Source: Oceanospirillaceae bacterium
GTDB lineage: Bacteria > Pseudomonadota > Gammaproteobacteria > Pseudomonadales > Balneatricaceae
Direction of reading: 5' to 3'
Assembly (NCBI GenBank): GCA_013215505.1
Contig: JABSQZ010000003.1
Coordinates: 124,001 to 188,000, forward strand
DNA: 64,000 nt
Program-made: the position numbers and the translations under genes
In this document: positions 47,273-55,948 of the stretch, piece after piece
Layout of the letters: every line of letters begins with the position of its first letter
Position numbering within the stretch: position 1 is the first letter of the stretch
The notes under the pieces: generated by a model
Seen by the model: only the letters and a program-made list of their open reading frames with translations
Database searches by the model: none
Told to the model about the DNA's origin: nothing

Positions 47273-48607
47273 TTATTTAGTTAATAAGGTTTTTCTAAGG
47301 AAATCCTTTCGCTCTTGCTCATCGGTAATTAAATTAGCAAGTTGTTCGCATAATAGCGGGTAATTATCAAAGCGTTTCAGATAACGCTTTACCTGATGCC
47401 TCGCCACTGGGCCCAGAGAATAAGCAAGTGCTAAACTGATTGTTTCAAGTTGTTCGGAGCTAATAGACTGTTTGGGCAGTGGCTGGTTGTCGCTACTAGA
47501 AACTACTTTGACTGCGCTCGTCGCAGAACTTATTGCCAGGGTTTTGCTCGCCTGGCGGATAAACTCCTGACGCTCTTGTGCATTACTGATGTGTTCAGAG
47601 AGCTCCAACATAAAGGCTTCTGCAGAATCGGTATGCGTGGATGTTTTTTTGATTAATAAATTGGCCATAGGTCCTAAGTAGCCCGCTAAATTATTTTCTA
47701 TATTTGCCAAGGTTGCAGCGGGAAGCTTAAGTAATTGCTGGGATTTGCTCTGAATCGAGGTTTTGGCAATGACTGTAGCAACAGCATTTTGTTGCAGCGT
47801 TGCCAGGCTTTCAATTGCCCGCTTGAAATCTACAGCACTGTAATATCTATGCTCCTTAAGCGGCTCAAGGGCCTTGCGAACAATTGCTTGCAAATCCCCA
47901 GGGAGGTGCTGATGCTGCTCAAATACGCTATCTAGAAATTCGGCAATCGGTAGTGTGTATAGTTGTTGAGGGCTCAGTCTTGCCCCGGTTAGCATCTCCA
48001 GAAGCACCATCCCGGTGCTGTAAATATCAGCCTGGCAAGTGACGACTTCTCCGCGCAACCCCTCCGGAGACATATAGTTAGGGGTGCCGACCATGTTACC
48101 GACTAGAGTCAGGTCAGATTGGTCGAGCAGGGCGACACCGAAGTCGGCGACTTTTACCTCTCCGCTATTGAGTAAGATAATATTGGCAGGTTTTATGTCC
48201 CGGTGGACAATATTCTTTTCATGAGCCGCGGTTAGGGCCTGCAGCACTGAGGTAGTGATGAACAGAGCTTCATCAACGCTCAGTTTATCTTCAGAGCGAA
48301 GAAAATGGCTTAGTTCCTCGCCTTCAATATACTCCATAACGATAAAGTCTTGCTGCTGCTGGCTGCCGTAGTCAAATACAGTGACGATGTTGCTGTGCAG
48401 GCATCGCGCGGCGGCCTGAGCTTCACGCTGAAACCTTTTGCTCAGTTCCTCTCCGCGTGGGCCTTGGCAGTGGTGGGGGTGTAGTACTTTGATAGCAACA
48501 GTACGCTCTATCACAGGGTCAAAGGCCTGATAGACGATTCCCATCGCCCCCTGGCCCAGGACTTTCTGTACTTGATACTTGCCCAGTGTAGAAGGTAGAT
48601 TACTCAT
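47273..48607 (-). CDS. Hanks-type serine/threonine protein kinase
   Basis: A 444-residue protein. The kinase domain (8 to about 270) is complete: glycine loop GQGAMG, Lys40 in VAIK, HRDIKPAN with Asp137, DFG at 155-157, and MSPEG in place of APE. There is no transmembrane segment. The C-terminal part contains a duplicated ~55-residue unit, at about 299-353 and 385-440, with LxxYLGPMA, ERxxF and hydrophobic repeats, of the kind found attached to bacterial kinases. It ends 13 bases after the heme sensor gene and diverges from the Tad operon, so the FHA-CpaF protein is a plausible target. Confidence 0.93.
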   Translation of the reverse strand: MSNLPSTLGKYQVQKVLGQGAMGIVYQAFDPVIERTVAIKVLHPHHCQGPRGEELSKRFQREAQAAARCLHSNIVTVFDYGSQQQQDFIVMEYIEGEELSHFLRSEDKLSVDEALFITTSVLQALTAAHEKNIVHRDIKPANIILLNSGEVKVADFGVALLDQSDLTLVGNMVGTPNYMSPEGLRGEVVTCQADIYSTGMVLLEMLTGARLSPQQLYTLPIAEFLDSVFEQHQHLPGDLQAIVRKALEPLKEHRYYSAVDFKRAIESLATLQQNAVATVIAKTSIQSKSQQLLKLPAATLANIENNLAGYLGPMANLLIKKTSTHTDSAEAFMLELSEHISNAQERQEFIRQASKTLAISSATSAVKVVSSSDNQPLPKQSISSEQLETISLALAYSLGPVARHQVKRYLKRFDNYPLLCEQLANLITDEQERKDFLRKTLLTK

Positions 48608-48620
48608 CTGTTTAATACCT

Positions 48621-49502
48621 TCAATTGTCTAACGTGTCGTCGAGCATTTTGACGGCGCTATCCAGACTGTTTTGCATGCGATTAAAAGAGCGGCCTAAGG
48701 AGGCTATCTCATCGTTGCCCCGCAGCTGCAGCGGCGGCAGATCTAAAGTCCCCAAACTGACTTTGTCGACGTGAGCGGCCATCATTTCAACGGGTTTAAT
48801 GACAAAGTTGTTCAGCAACAAGTTAAGCATCATGCCGATGGAAAAAAATACCGCGATGATAGTTCCCATAAATAATAAAAACTCTTTATTGGCCCGATCG
48901 TGTGCCAGTGACAGAGGAACTGAAACCACTTGAGTGCCTATCACTTCATTGAGCTGCCAGCCAAAGCCATTGGTGCGACCATATCGCTTAGTCAGGGCTG
49001 CAGGAGCCGCATCGGGATTGGAGTGGCAAATTAGGCATTTACCGTTGGTTATACGTATCGGCTTGCTCAGATAGAGTGAGCGGCCAGTGGGGGTGTCGCG
49101 CTCGCCTATTAAAACCTTCGCACCGCTGGTTCTAAAATAGCGGATGATGTCCGCCTCCCAATCGGTCGCTCTATTCGCCGGATTAGTTGGATTAAGTGCC
49201 GCTTCTTTGTAGTTGTAATCAGGGTGTTGTTTTTGCAAATAACTAATGTACTGAGCGGCGGCATAGGCGGGTACTGTCTGTGGTAAAAATTCTTTGCTGG
49301 AATTAGCGGCTATCAAAGGTCTTACTTCTTCGACGGTATAGGTGCGTACTGCAATGGAGCTTTCCAATAAAATAGCGGCGGTTTCCAGGGCTTCCTGGCG
49401 TGCATTATCTCGCTGTAAATTAAAGGAAATAACCCCGGATATAAGAATGCCAATTAATCCTGTTGCCAGTAGAATTATATTAAATTTCCATTTTAAAGAC
49501 AT
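48621..49502 (-). CDS. Membrane sensor with c-type heme motif and HAMP domain
   Basis: A 293-residue protein. Two membrane segments (about 8-28 and 208-230) enclose a periplasmic DUF3365/Tll0287-like domain with CLICH at 156-160, a c-type heme attachment motif. A HAMP domain (about 231-283) follows, and then the protein ends. There is no kinase, cyclase or methyl-accepting output. It precedes the Ser/Thr kinase by 13 bases in the same operon, so it probably passes a redox or gas signal to that kinase. The coupling is inference. Confidence 0.85.
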   Translation of the reverse strand: MSLKWKFNIILLATGLIGILISGVISFNLQRDNARQEALETAAILLESSIAVRTYTVEEVRPLIAANSSKEFLPQTVPAYAAAQYISYLQKQHPDYNYKEAALNPTNPANRATDWEADIIRYFRTSGAKVLIGERDTPTGRSLYLSKPIRITNGKCLICHSNPDAAPAALTKRYGRTNGFGWQLNEVIGTQVVSVPLSLAHDRANKEFLLFMGTIIAVFFSIGMMLNLLLNNFVIKPVEMMAAHVDKVSLGTLDLPPLQLRGNDEIASLGRSFNRMQNSLDSAVKMLDDTLDN

Positions 49503-49777
49503 ATGTAATCAGCCCTTTTAGATAAAAATAACTAATAGTGGTCTAAAATTAAATTGTTGAAGTTAATAACATTCAGTAGTATTTTATATTAACGACTTGA
49601 ATAATAAATACTGTAACTATATAGCAACACTAATTCAAATAGAGCAATATAGTTAATAATAGTGTCGTTCGTCTATAAATAGTAAAATATCATATTAATA
49701 CTAGCTAGAGTTAATAAATTTTAAGCTATGTTTTATTTACTCCGCTAGCACTTTAATTTTTCGAGTGGCTGTTTTCT
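49503..49777. promoter_or_regulatory. AT-rich divergent control region of the Tad and kinase operons
   Basis: The 275 bases between the sensor gene and the Tad operon are unusually A/T-rich, with several TATAAT-like and TTAATA runs. It should contain both divergent promoters. No clear operator is visible. Confidence 0.5.
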
Positions 49778-50236
49778 ATGCGAGTAAGCAGAGAAAAAAT
49801 ATTACCTAAAGTTCCGTGGCTTAGAGTTATTCTCAGTGCTCTAATGCAGGTGTTTATTATACTGACGGCTATGTCTTCGATGTTATTTTATCGACTCCTG
49901 CACTTACCTTTGGCACTTAACCAATTCTGCCCAACCAGTGGCACCGATATATATTGTATTGCAAGTGTCACTGAGCAGTTAATCTATGCAAATCAGTGGC
50001 TGGCAATACAATTTATCGTTTATTTTCTACTTAGCATAGTGTTATGGCCTATATTTAGTAAAGCAGTGGGATTGCCTATGATCAACCTTTTATTGGTAGG
50101 GTTTATTTCCACAGTTTGTTTGATGCTGTTGCTAAACAGCGCCGGTATTGAATTTTTTGCCAGCGCACTGTGCCCACTTTTTATCGGCTTATTAATTAGT
50201 GCTAAACGCAAACGACAGATAGTGGTAAACAATTAG
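49778..50236 (+). CDS. Four-helix membrane protein at the head of the Tad operon, unknown
   Basis: A 152-residue protein with four hydrophobic segments and a periplasmic loop holding two cysteines (FCPTSGTDIYC). It ends 31 bases before the pilin gene. It is not a prepilin peptidase, as the GxGD motif is missing. The layout recalls disulphide-handling membrane proteins, but I do not recognise it. Confidence 0.7.
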   Translation: MRVSREKILPKVPWLRVILSALMQVFIILTAMSSMLFYRLLHLPLALNQFCPTSGTDIYCIASVTEQLIYANQWLAIQFIVYFLLSIVLWPIFSKAVGLPMINLLLVGFISTVCLMLLLNSAGIEFFASALCPLFIGLLISAKRKRQIVVNN

Positions 50237-50267
50237 ACAATAAAAAATCAATTAAAAGGTAATAGAG

Positions 50268-50531
50268 ATGAACAGTAAAATCAGGCAGTTAGGACAGGGT
50301 ATGACCGAATATATCATTATCGTGGCACTGATTGCGATCGCGGCTATTGCCGTATATGGCTTTTTTGGTGATGCCATTCGCAGCCAGGTAGGTTCTATGA
50401 CTCAGGAACTGGCGGGTCAAGACGGTACCACTGCGAGAACTAACGCAGGAACAGCTGGTACTGACGCCGGCACGGCAAGTGGTAAAAAGGGTACTTTAAG
50501 TAATTATGGAGCGGAAGATACTGGAAACTGA
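50268..50531 (+). CDS. flp: Flp-type pilin
   Basis: An 87-residue protein. RQLG|QGMTEYIIIVALIA fits the Flp prepilin rule: Gly at -1, Glu at +5 and Tyr at +6 of a hydrophobic helix. The mature pilin has about 78 residues with a tail rich in Gly, Ala and Thr (about 55-75), longer than most Flp pilins. It is the probable main subunit of the Tad pilus. Confidence 0.85.
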   Translation: MNSKIRQLGQGMTEYIIIVALIAIAAIAVYGFFGDAIRSQVGSMTQELAGQDGTTARTNAGTAGTDAGTASGKKGTLSNYGAEDTGN

Positions 50532-50584
50532 GACATTCTGAGTTTAATTGAATGATTTCTAATTACATTCGCTGCAGGCGGATA

Positions 50585-52405
50585 ATGCAGTCTCGCTACC
50601 AGTCAGGTCAGGCTATAGTACTTATATTATTGCTGAGTATTATTGGAGTGCTAGGCGCGGTGATGCTGGTGAGTACCGGGGTTCTGACCAGTGAGAAAAT
50701 GCAATTGCAGAATGCCGCCGATGCTACAGCCTATAGCGTCTCTGTTTTAGAGGCCCGTGATCTTAATTACGGTGCTTATATGAACCGGGCTATGGTGGGC
50801 AATGAAGTGGCGATAGGGCAGATGGTCAGCATGTATTCCTGGGTGAAAATGCTTGAGTCTGAACCCGCTTACTTAAATGCCATCGCCAGCGGCCTGAATG
50901 CCATCCCGCCCCCTGTAGGTACGGCTTTGTCGGCAATAGTGAAAGGTTTTGCCTCTTACATTCGGACCACTTCTAGAGCGGCTGGAAGGGTGGTTTATCC
51001 GCTGAGCGAGAAAGTAGTGATAGGCTTAAAGGGGCTTAATCAGGCGTATAGTTTTTCACAGCAGGCCATGCATTTAGCCACATTAGTGTTTAGCGCATCT
51101 GCAGTTTCACAAGTACCAAAATACAATGTGGCAGAGAATCAGAGTGATGTTTCACTTTCTGCATATGGTTGGTTTGCGCTGGCCATGCACTACGGTAGTT
51201 ACTATGGCGATTTGCTATCGCTACCTGTCTATCAATTTGTTAAACACCCCAGTGGCAGTGACCCTGAGATGTCCCGGTTTGCGCAAGTGGTGAATGATTC
51301 CCGGGACGGTTTTACCCGGCATCGATCCTGCAGTAATAAGCCAGGTGAAAATCTGATCAAAGATGGACTAGATACCATCAATGACGCTATTCAAAGTGTT
51401 ACTCCACCGACCAGTATTGATTTAGGTCCCGTTACAATCGGCATTCCATCCCCGGTAATAACCGGACCTTCCCTAGAGTGTAACGTAGATCCGCAGGGTG
51501 ATACCAATGGCGATCCGACAGGGGGCTGGGCACTGTCACTGATGAACGTGAAAATGGATATGGACTACATTTTGGACTTGGGTCCACTCGGTGAATACGG
51601 TTATGCCTTCGGTGTGGAGTTGGATATCTCAGCGAATCGATTCGGCGGTACCCAGTTGCTCTATGCCGATGCCAAGGAAGAATATATTTGGAGTGCTGCT
51701 GACGGTGCAGGTTTAGGGGTCACCCCCAGTGGCTATTTCGAAATTTGCATTATAGATTGTCTCGATGAAACTATTACTATCTCACTCCCGGAGGTGCCCT
51801 ACGGCGCTGCGTCTGCATTTGCTGGGATACAAAAGCCCAATATGGCGAATATTTCTGCAAATTTGTCCCCGCATCGAGATGTGTTGTACGGTGGTCTCTC
51901 CGGAATGTTAGCGCCTTGGGCCATTATACAAACCGGCCTCAATGCCAAAAACTTGTCTCAACCTTACCGTCTGGCCCAAGGTGGCTATCAGATGATCAGT
52001 GAGCTACCGCAGATAGCGTCTTTTGAGAACAGCCTCCCTTTCATAGGGATGGAGGCGCCCTATATTCTGATCGGCTTAACCCGTGACAAAAATGAAATAT
52101 TTAATGCCGGAAACCTCAGTGGCAATTTAAAACTAGAGGAAGCCGATACTAAACTTGCAGCAGTGGCTAAGGCACAAGTGTACTACAGCTCCCCTGATGA
52201 CCTGAGTGTTTTTTCCACTCAGCGGGCAGCGGCAGCCAATGGCTTTAATCCCTATTGGGATGCGCGGCTGGTGGATACTAGCTATCTGGACAGAGTCTCT
52301 GCGCTGGTGTTCCAGTCGGGACAAATTCCTTTGCCGGGGGAAATCAATGGCACTATAAATTCCTTTAATAAGCTCTTGGCCACTTTTGGCAGTCTGTTTA
52401 AATGA
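50585..52405 (+). CDS. TadG-like pilus assembly protein
   Basis: A 606-residue protein from the ATG at 50585; an ATG 33 bases upstream lacks a ribosome site. The N-terminus QSG|QAIVLILLLS is pilin-like but without Glu at +5. It is followed by LQNAADATAYSVSVLEARDLNY, typical of TadG-like proteins. The large remainder is probably periplasmic, with several cysteines. It is the largest of the pilin-like proteins here and is translationally coupled to the next gene (ATGA). Confidence 0.8.
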   Translation: MQSRYQSGQAIVLILLLSIIGVLGAVMLVSTGVLTSEKMQLQNAADATAYSVSVLEARDLNYGAYMNRAMVGNEVAIGQMVSMYSWVKMLESEPAYLNAIASGLNAIPPPVGTALSAIVKGFASYIRTTSRAAGRVVYPLSEKVVIGLKGLNQAYSFSQQAMHLATLVFSASAVSQVPKYNVAENQSDVSLSAYGWFALAMHYGSYYGDLLSLPVYQFVKHPSGSDPEMSRFAQVVNDSRDGFTRHRSCSNKPGENLIKDGLDTINDAIQSVTPPTSIDLGPVTIGIPSPVITGPSLECNVDPQGDTNGDPTGGWALSLMNVKMDMDYILDLGPLGEYGYAFGVELDISANRFGGTQLLYADAKEEYIWSAADGAGLGVTPSGYFEICIIDCLDETITISLPEVPYGAASAFAGIQKPNMANISANLSPHRDVLYGGLSGMLAPWAIIQTGLNAKNLSQPYRLAQGGYQMISELPQIASFENSLPFIGMEAPYILIGLTRDKNEIFNAGNLSGNLKLEEADTKLAAVAKAQVYYSSPDDLSVFSTQRAAAANGFNPYWDARLVDTSYLDRVSALVFQSGQIPLPGEINGTINSFNKLLATFGSLFK

Positions 52406-53346
52406 GGCTGTTATCAAGAGAGAGTGGCCAGGCGATGACCGAGATGTTAGTTGCCTCGGCCTTTGTATTGGTGCCGTTGTTTTTGATTGTGCCAATTGTC
52501 GGAAAATACATCGACATGCAGCAGGCTGCCGTGACCGCTGCGCGTTACAGCGCCTGGGAAATCACCGTTCATGGGGCGATTGATATGAGCGCTGCCAGCT
52601 CCAGGGTATACGGCGAAGCAGATGATCAGATTACGACAGCGGCTACTGCAGCGGGTACTGGCCGAAAACTGTGGCGCTATCACAATGGCCAAAACATATT
52701 TACTTCTGAAAATTTGGCCAGTTATCGCTCTGATTTTGAAGAGCAAAACAAAGCTCAGCAACAGCTTGGCGCCAGTGGCGGTGAGATTCAGGATTTGACG
52801 CCATTTAACGCCACCCGGGAAATAGTGTCTGCGGTGGGCACTGTGCTTGAAACTGTGACCGATTTTATCAATACGTTTGTCGGCACAGGGGTCTTTGATA
52901 TGATAGACACAGGTGGCACAGCGACAGTAGTGGCGAGTATTTCCACCACCGCTACACCCAATTACCAAAGTCTCAATGCCGACTCCAGTGCAGCATTACT
53001 GGGCAGTGTAGCGCCGGTGTTTTCTGCCAGGGCGCAAGTTTATTCTAAAAATTGGGGAGTGCCCGGTAAAGTGGCGCTGCACGATAAAGTCGAACCTCTA
53101 GTACCCACGGCCATTATTGATAAAGGACTAAACAGTTTTAGTCTCGCTGGTATTACCCCGCAGCAGGCGCTGTCGGTGATCATGTTGTCCCCGGAGATTG
53201 ACCCCTCGCAGTTGAAGTTCGGTCATACGGATTTAGATGTTCATCCGAGGGAGAGGTACCTTGATGCAAATGATCCTGCTGTTCGTCAGTACCCGACAGA
53301 TACACCGCAATTATGCAGTAGTGAGCAGAGTTACTGTCGTGAATAA
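52402..53346 (+). CDS. TadE/TadF-like pseudopilin
   Basis: A 314-residue protein. RESG|QAMTEMLVASAFVLVPL fits the pseudopilin rule (Gly -1, Glu +5, Met +6). A large soluble domain follows. TadE/F proteins are minor pilins processed by the Tad peptidase. Its start overlaps the previous stop and its stop overlaps the next GTG start. Confidence 0.82.
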   Translation: MRLLSRESGQAMTEMLVASAFVLVPLFLIVPIVGKYIDMQQAAVTAARYSAWEITVHGAIDMSAASSRVYGEADDQITTAATAAGTGRKLWRYHNGQNIFTSENLASYRSDFEEQNKAQQQLGASGGEIQDLTPFNATREIVSAVGTVLETVTDFINTFVGTGVFDMIDTGGTATVVASISTTATPNYQSLNADSSAALLGSVAPVFSARAQVYSKNWGVPGKVALHDKVEPLVPTAIIDKGLNSFSLAGITPQQALSVIMLSPEIDPSQLKFGHTDLDVHPRERYLDANDPAVRQYPTDTPQLCSSEQSYCRE

Positions 53347-54019
53347 GTGTTTACTATTATTGCTGCTCTTTGCCCAGAGCTTGCAGTTGGCTGCAGTGCA
53401 GTTGCCATTACCGCCCAAGACACAATTGACCCAAGTGACTGAGCGAGCGCTGGTAAAAGGCATGAATCTACAAATCAGTCAGTTCGAATCGACTTTAAGT
53501 GTGGCAGAGGTTGTTTCGTTTTATCAAAATCTATGGCCTGAAAAATCGATTGTCACTGAATTTAGTCCCTGGACCATGGTCGGCAGTCGCAGTGCTCAGC
53601 AGTTTTATAACGTCCAAGTACAGCCCCAGAGGAGGGGCTCCTGGGGCTATCTGAGTGTTAGCGACCTGCCAAAACAACTGCAGCAGGGAGTGTTTGGAAA
53701 AAGTACTAAACAGCTGCAGCTACCCGCCATGAGCGGTAGTCAATTAATTGATCAGCAAAGGCATCAGGATTTATTAAATACCAGCAAGACTTGGGTGTTA
53801 CGCAACAGCTACTCGGTGGATGCCAACAGCCAGTACTATTTAAATTATTATCTGCAGCGTGGCTGGAAGCTACTGCAAGACACCCGCGGCAGCGGTTTGA
53901 AAGTGCGAGTATTGTTGCTGGGTAAAGCCGGGCAGAGTGTCAGTTTTAGCGTCAGGGCAGATAATGGCCAGAGCGAGATTGTGGCGAATTTGATTAAAGG
54001 AAAAATTGTCGGTGAATAA
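53339..54019 (+). CDS. Secreted protein of the Tad operon, unknown
   Basis: A 226-residue protein from a GTG overlapping the previous stop (GTGAATAA). It has a signal peptide ending near residue 20. The mature part seems to hold two similar halves: LSVAEVVSFYQNLWPEK and later SVDANSQYYLNYYLQRGW, each followed by beta strands. No known family is recognised. By position it may be a periplasmic accessory of pilus assembly. Confidence 0.75.
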   Translation: MNKCLLLLLLFAQSLQLAAVQLPLPPKTQLTQVTERALVKGMNLQISQFESTLSVAEVVSFYQNLWPEKSIVTEFSPWTMVGSRSAQQFYNVQVQPQRRGSWGYLSVSDLPKQLQQGVFGKSTKQLQLPAMSGSQLIDQQRHQDLLNTSKTWVLRNSYSVDANSQYYLNYYLQRGWKLLQDTRGSGLKVRVLLLGKAGQSVSFSVRADNGQSEIVANLIKGKIVGE

Positions 54020-54470
54020 TAGCTCGCAGAGGCATCGTCAGGCAGGACAGTCGATGATCGAGTACACAGTTATTCTGGTGGCCCTGACGACGACTTTGTA
54101 CTCGGTCACTCAGGGACCTTCGACAACCACAGTAATAGGCACCGATAAAGACCAAGACAACTCGTTGATGCAGGGGATACACCGGCGCTATAGCGAACAG
54201 AGCTTTGGTTTGCGTATTACCGATCTGCCTGAGTACAGTAACATCGATGATATTAAGGGCTATTACGAGAATCTTGGAAAGTACCCTGAATTGAGTAAAA
54301 AATTAGGTTCAGCGGCCGCTTCGATCAATCAAGTGACCGCAGGGCTGGATACTTTAAATAACCATATCGAGCAATTAGCAAGTTATAAAGAACGCTTAAA
54401 AAATATTGATCAAGAATTAGAAGGTTATATTAAAGAGGCAGTTGACGATATGACCGACATTGGATTTTAA
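54012..54470 (+). CDS. Pseudopilin-like protein
   Basis: A 152-residue protein from a GTG overlapping the previous stop. RQAG|QSMIEYTVILVALTTT obeys the Flp/TadE rule (Gly -1, Glu +5, Tyr +6). The soluble part is helical with a likely coiled coil in the last 70 residues. It is probably a minor pilin. Confidence 0.78.
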   Translation: MNNSSQRHRQAGQSMIEYTVILVALTTTLYSVTQGPSTTTVIGTDKDQDNSLMQGIHRRYSEQSFGLRITDLPEYSNIDDIKGYYENLGKYPELSKKLGSAAASINQVTAGLDTLNNHIEQLASYKERLKNIDQELEGYIKEAVDDMTDIGF

Positions 54471-54539
54471 AATAAATTATTTCATTAGTGGTAATTTTTC
54501 AGAGCGCCACTGCAGAAATATTTGTAGGGAGATTTGACC

Positions 54540-55946
54540 TTGGCTACCAGCAAAAAATCTTTTATGTTACTGATTATCGCTCTGGGCTTGGGGGTGGTCG
54601 GGGCCTTGTTAGCGATGCTGTATCTGGATGCACGTGAGTCGTCACTCAGAGATTTGCTGCGACCAGATTCGCAGCCAATTTCTGTAGTAGTCGCGGCGAA
54701 AGACTTGCTAAAAGGTGATGTATTGGACGCCGCCTCACTTTCTGTGCGCGAAATACCCGGTGAATTTGTTGACACTAATGCGGTATTGCCCCAGCAATTT
54801 GATAGCATCAAAGGATTGGTGCTGCAACAGAACTTAGCCGCCGGAAAGGTCTTGCTACAAAGCTTTATCGGTAGAGAATTTCCTCTGGATTTCTCTGACA
54901 CTATCGTCATAAAACGTCGTGCCATGACCATACAAGTTGACGAAATGAGTACTTTTACCGGCTTGTTGCGACCCGGTAACAGGATTGATTTGTTTGTCAA
55001 TATCAGTTTATCTGCCAGTGGCGACAAGAGCATAGTGCCAGTGTTGGAAAATGTCGAAGTGCTGACTACTGGCCGCGATAGTGCCTATGACTACAGCGAA
55101 AAAGTGCGTTTTATACGCGGTGGTATCGATGCCGGTATCAAGCAAAATTTCACCACAATTACTCTCAATGTGACACCCAAAGAAGCCTCAATATTAGCGA
55201 TTGCCAAGGACCAAGGCGATCTGTTGGCGCTGCTGCGCAACCGTAAAGATACTTCAGGTTCAGGTTTTAGCGCCATCTCTAATCAGGATATCAGTAGAAA
55301 CGCCCAGCAACTGGCAACTAGAGAGCAGTTGCGACGCAGCTCTGAGCAGTTGGCTGCAGGGATTGTAGTGGGTGAAGATGGGGTACTGCGGACCAGGGAC
55401 GGGGTTGTGCTGGCCAATCAGAATTTAATTATCGGTGCCGATGGCAGTATTCGCACTAAGTCGGGGATCGATCTCTCCGGTCGGGGTTTGAGTCTAAACG
55501 CCAAAGGGGAACTCGTCGACAGGGATGGTAATGTGATAGACCCTGATTCACTGCTCATCGCAGCCGATGGCACAGTGATGACCAGCGACGGCAAGCTATT
55601 GGGTGGAGAAAAAATCAGAAGCTTAGCGGGGGTGAGGCAGCTGGCTAATGGCAAGCTGCAACTTGCAGACGGCACTATCATTGAGGGGGCTACTTTAAAC
55701 AGTGCAGGGCAGCTAGTGCTGGCTGACGGAACAGTAGTAGATCCTGAGAATGTGCGTATCAGAGCAGATGGGAGCATCGTCAGTCTTTCAGGAGAAGTGC
55801 TTGGCAAGGTCTCAAAGATTCTGCCGGGAAGCATAAACAGAGTGTTGAGGGTCACTTCGACAATAGACTATATCGCCGGTGGTATCAGTAAAGACGGGGT
55901 CGCGACCGTACAAAAATTACCTGTAGCCCAAGGGCAAGGACAGTGA
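54540..55946 (+). CDS. cpaB: Flp pilus assembly protein CpaB/RcpC with repeat insertion
   Basis: A 468-residue protein from a TTG at 54540, which has AGGGAG at eight bases; a TTG at 54534 is too close to it. One N-terminal membrane helix is followed by the SAF domain (about 45-115) and the RcpC domain (about 120-240). Residues about 275-423 are seven units of ~21 residues built around ADGxI-x-T-x-xG, as in GADGSIRTKSG and AADGTVMTSDG. They precede the usual C-terminal strand. Typical CpaB has about 250-320 residues, so the insertion is exceptional. CpaB is thought to sit in the periplasm with the secretin. Confidence 0.9.
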   Translation: MATSKKSFMLLIIALGLGVVGALLAMLYLDARESSLRDLLRPDSQPISVVVAAKDLLKGDVLDAASLSVREIPGEFVDTNAVLPQQFDSIKGLVLQQNLAAGKVLLQSFIGREFPLDFSDTIVIKRRAMTIQVDEMSTFTGLLRPGNRIDLFVNISLSASGDKSIVPVLENVEVLTTGRDSAYDYSEKVRFIRGGIDAGIKQNFTTITLNVTPKEASILAIAKDQGDLLALLRNRKDTSGSGFSAISNQDISRNAQQLATREQLRRSSEQLAAGIVVGEDGVLRTRDGVVLANQNLIIGADGSIRTKSGIDLSGRGLSLNAKGELVDRDGNVIDPDSLLIAADGTVMTSDGKLLGGEKIRSLAGVRQLANGKLQLADGTIIEGATLNSAGQLVLADGTVVDPENVRIRADGSIVSLSGEVLGKVSKILPGSINRVLRVTSTIDYIAGGISKDGVATVQKLPVAQGQGQ

Positions 55947-55948
55947 GA

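Noticed and set aside
47273-48607. Kinase as part of a type VI secretion system
   Set aside because: No Tss/Vgr/Hcp gene is in the window; the neighbours are Tad genes.
49778-50236. Membrane protein as the Tad prepilin peptidase
   Set aside because: It lacks the GxGD motif and the catalytic aspartates, and has too few helices.
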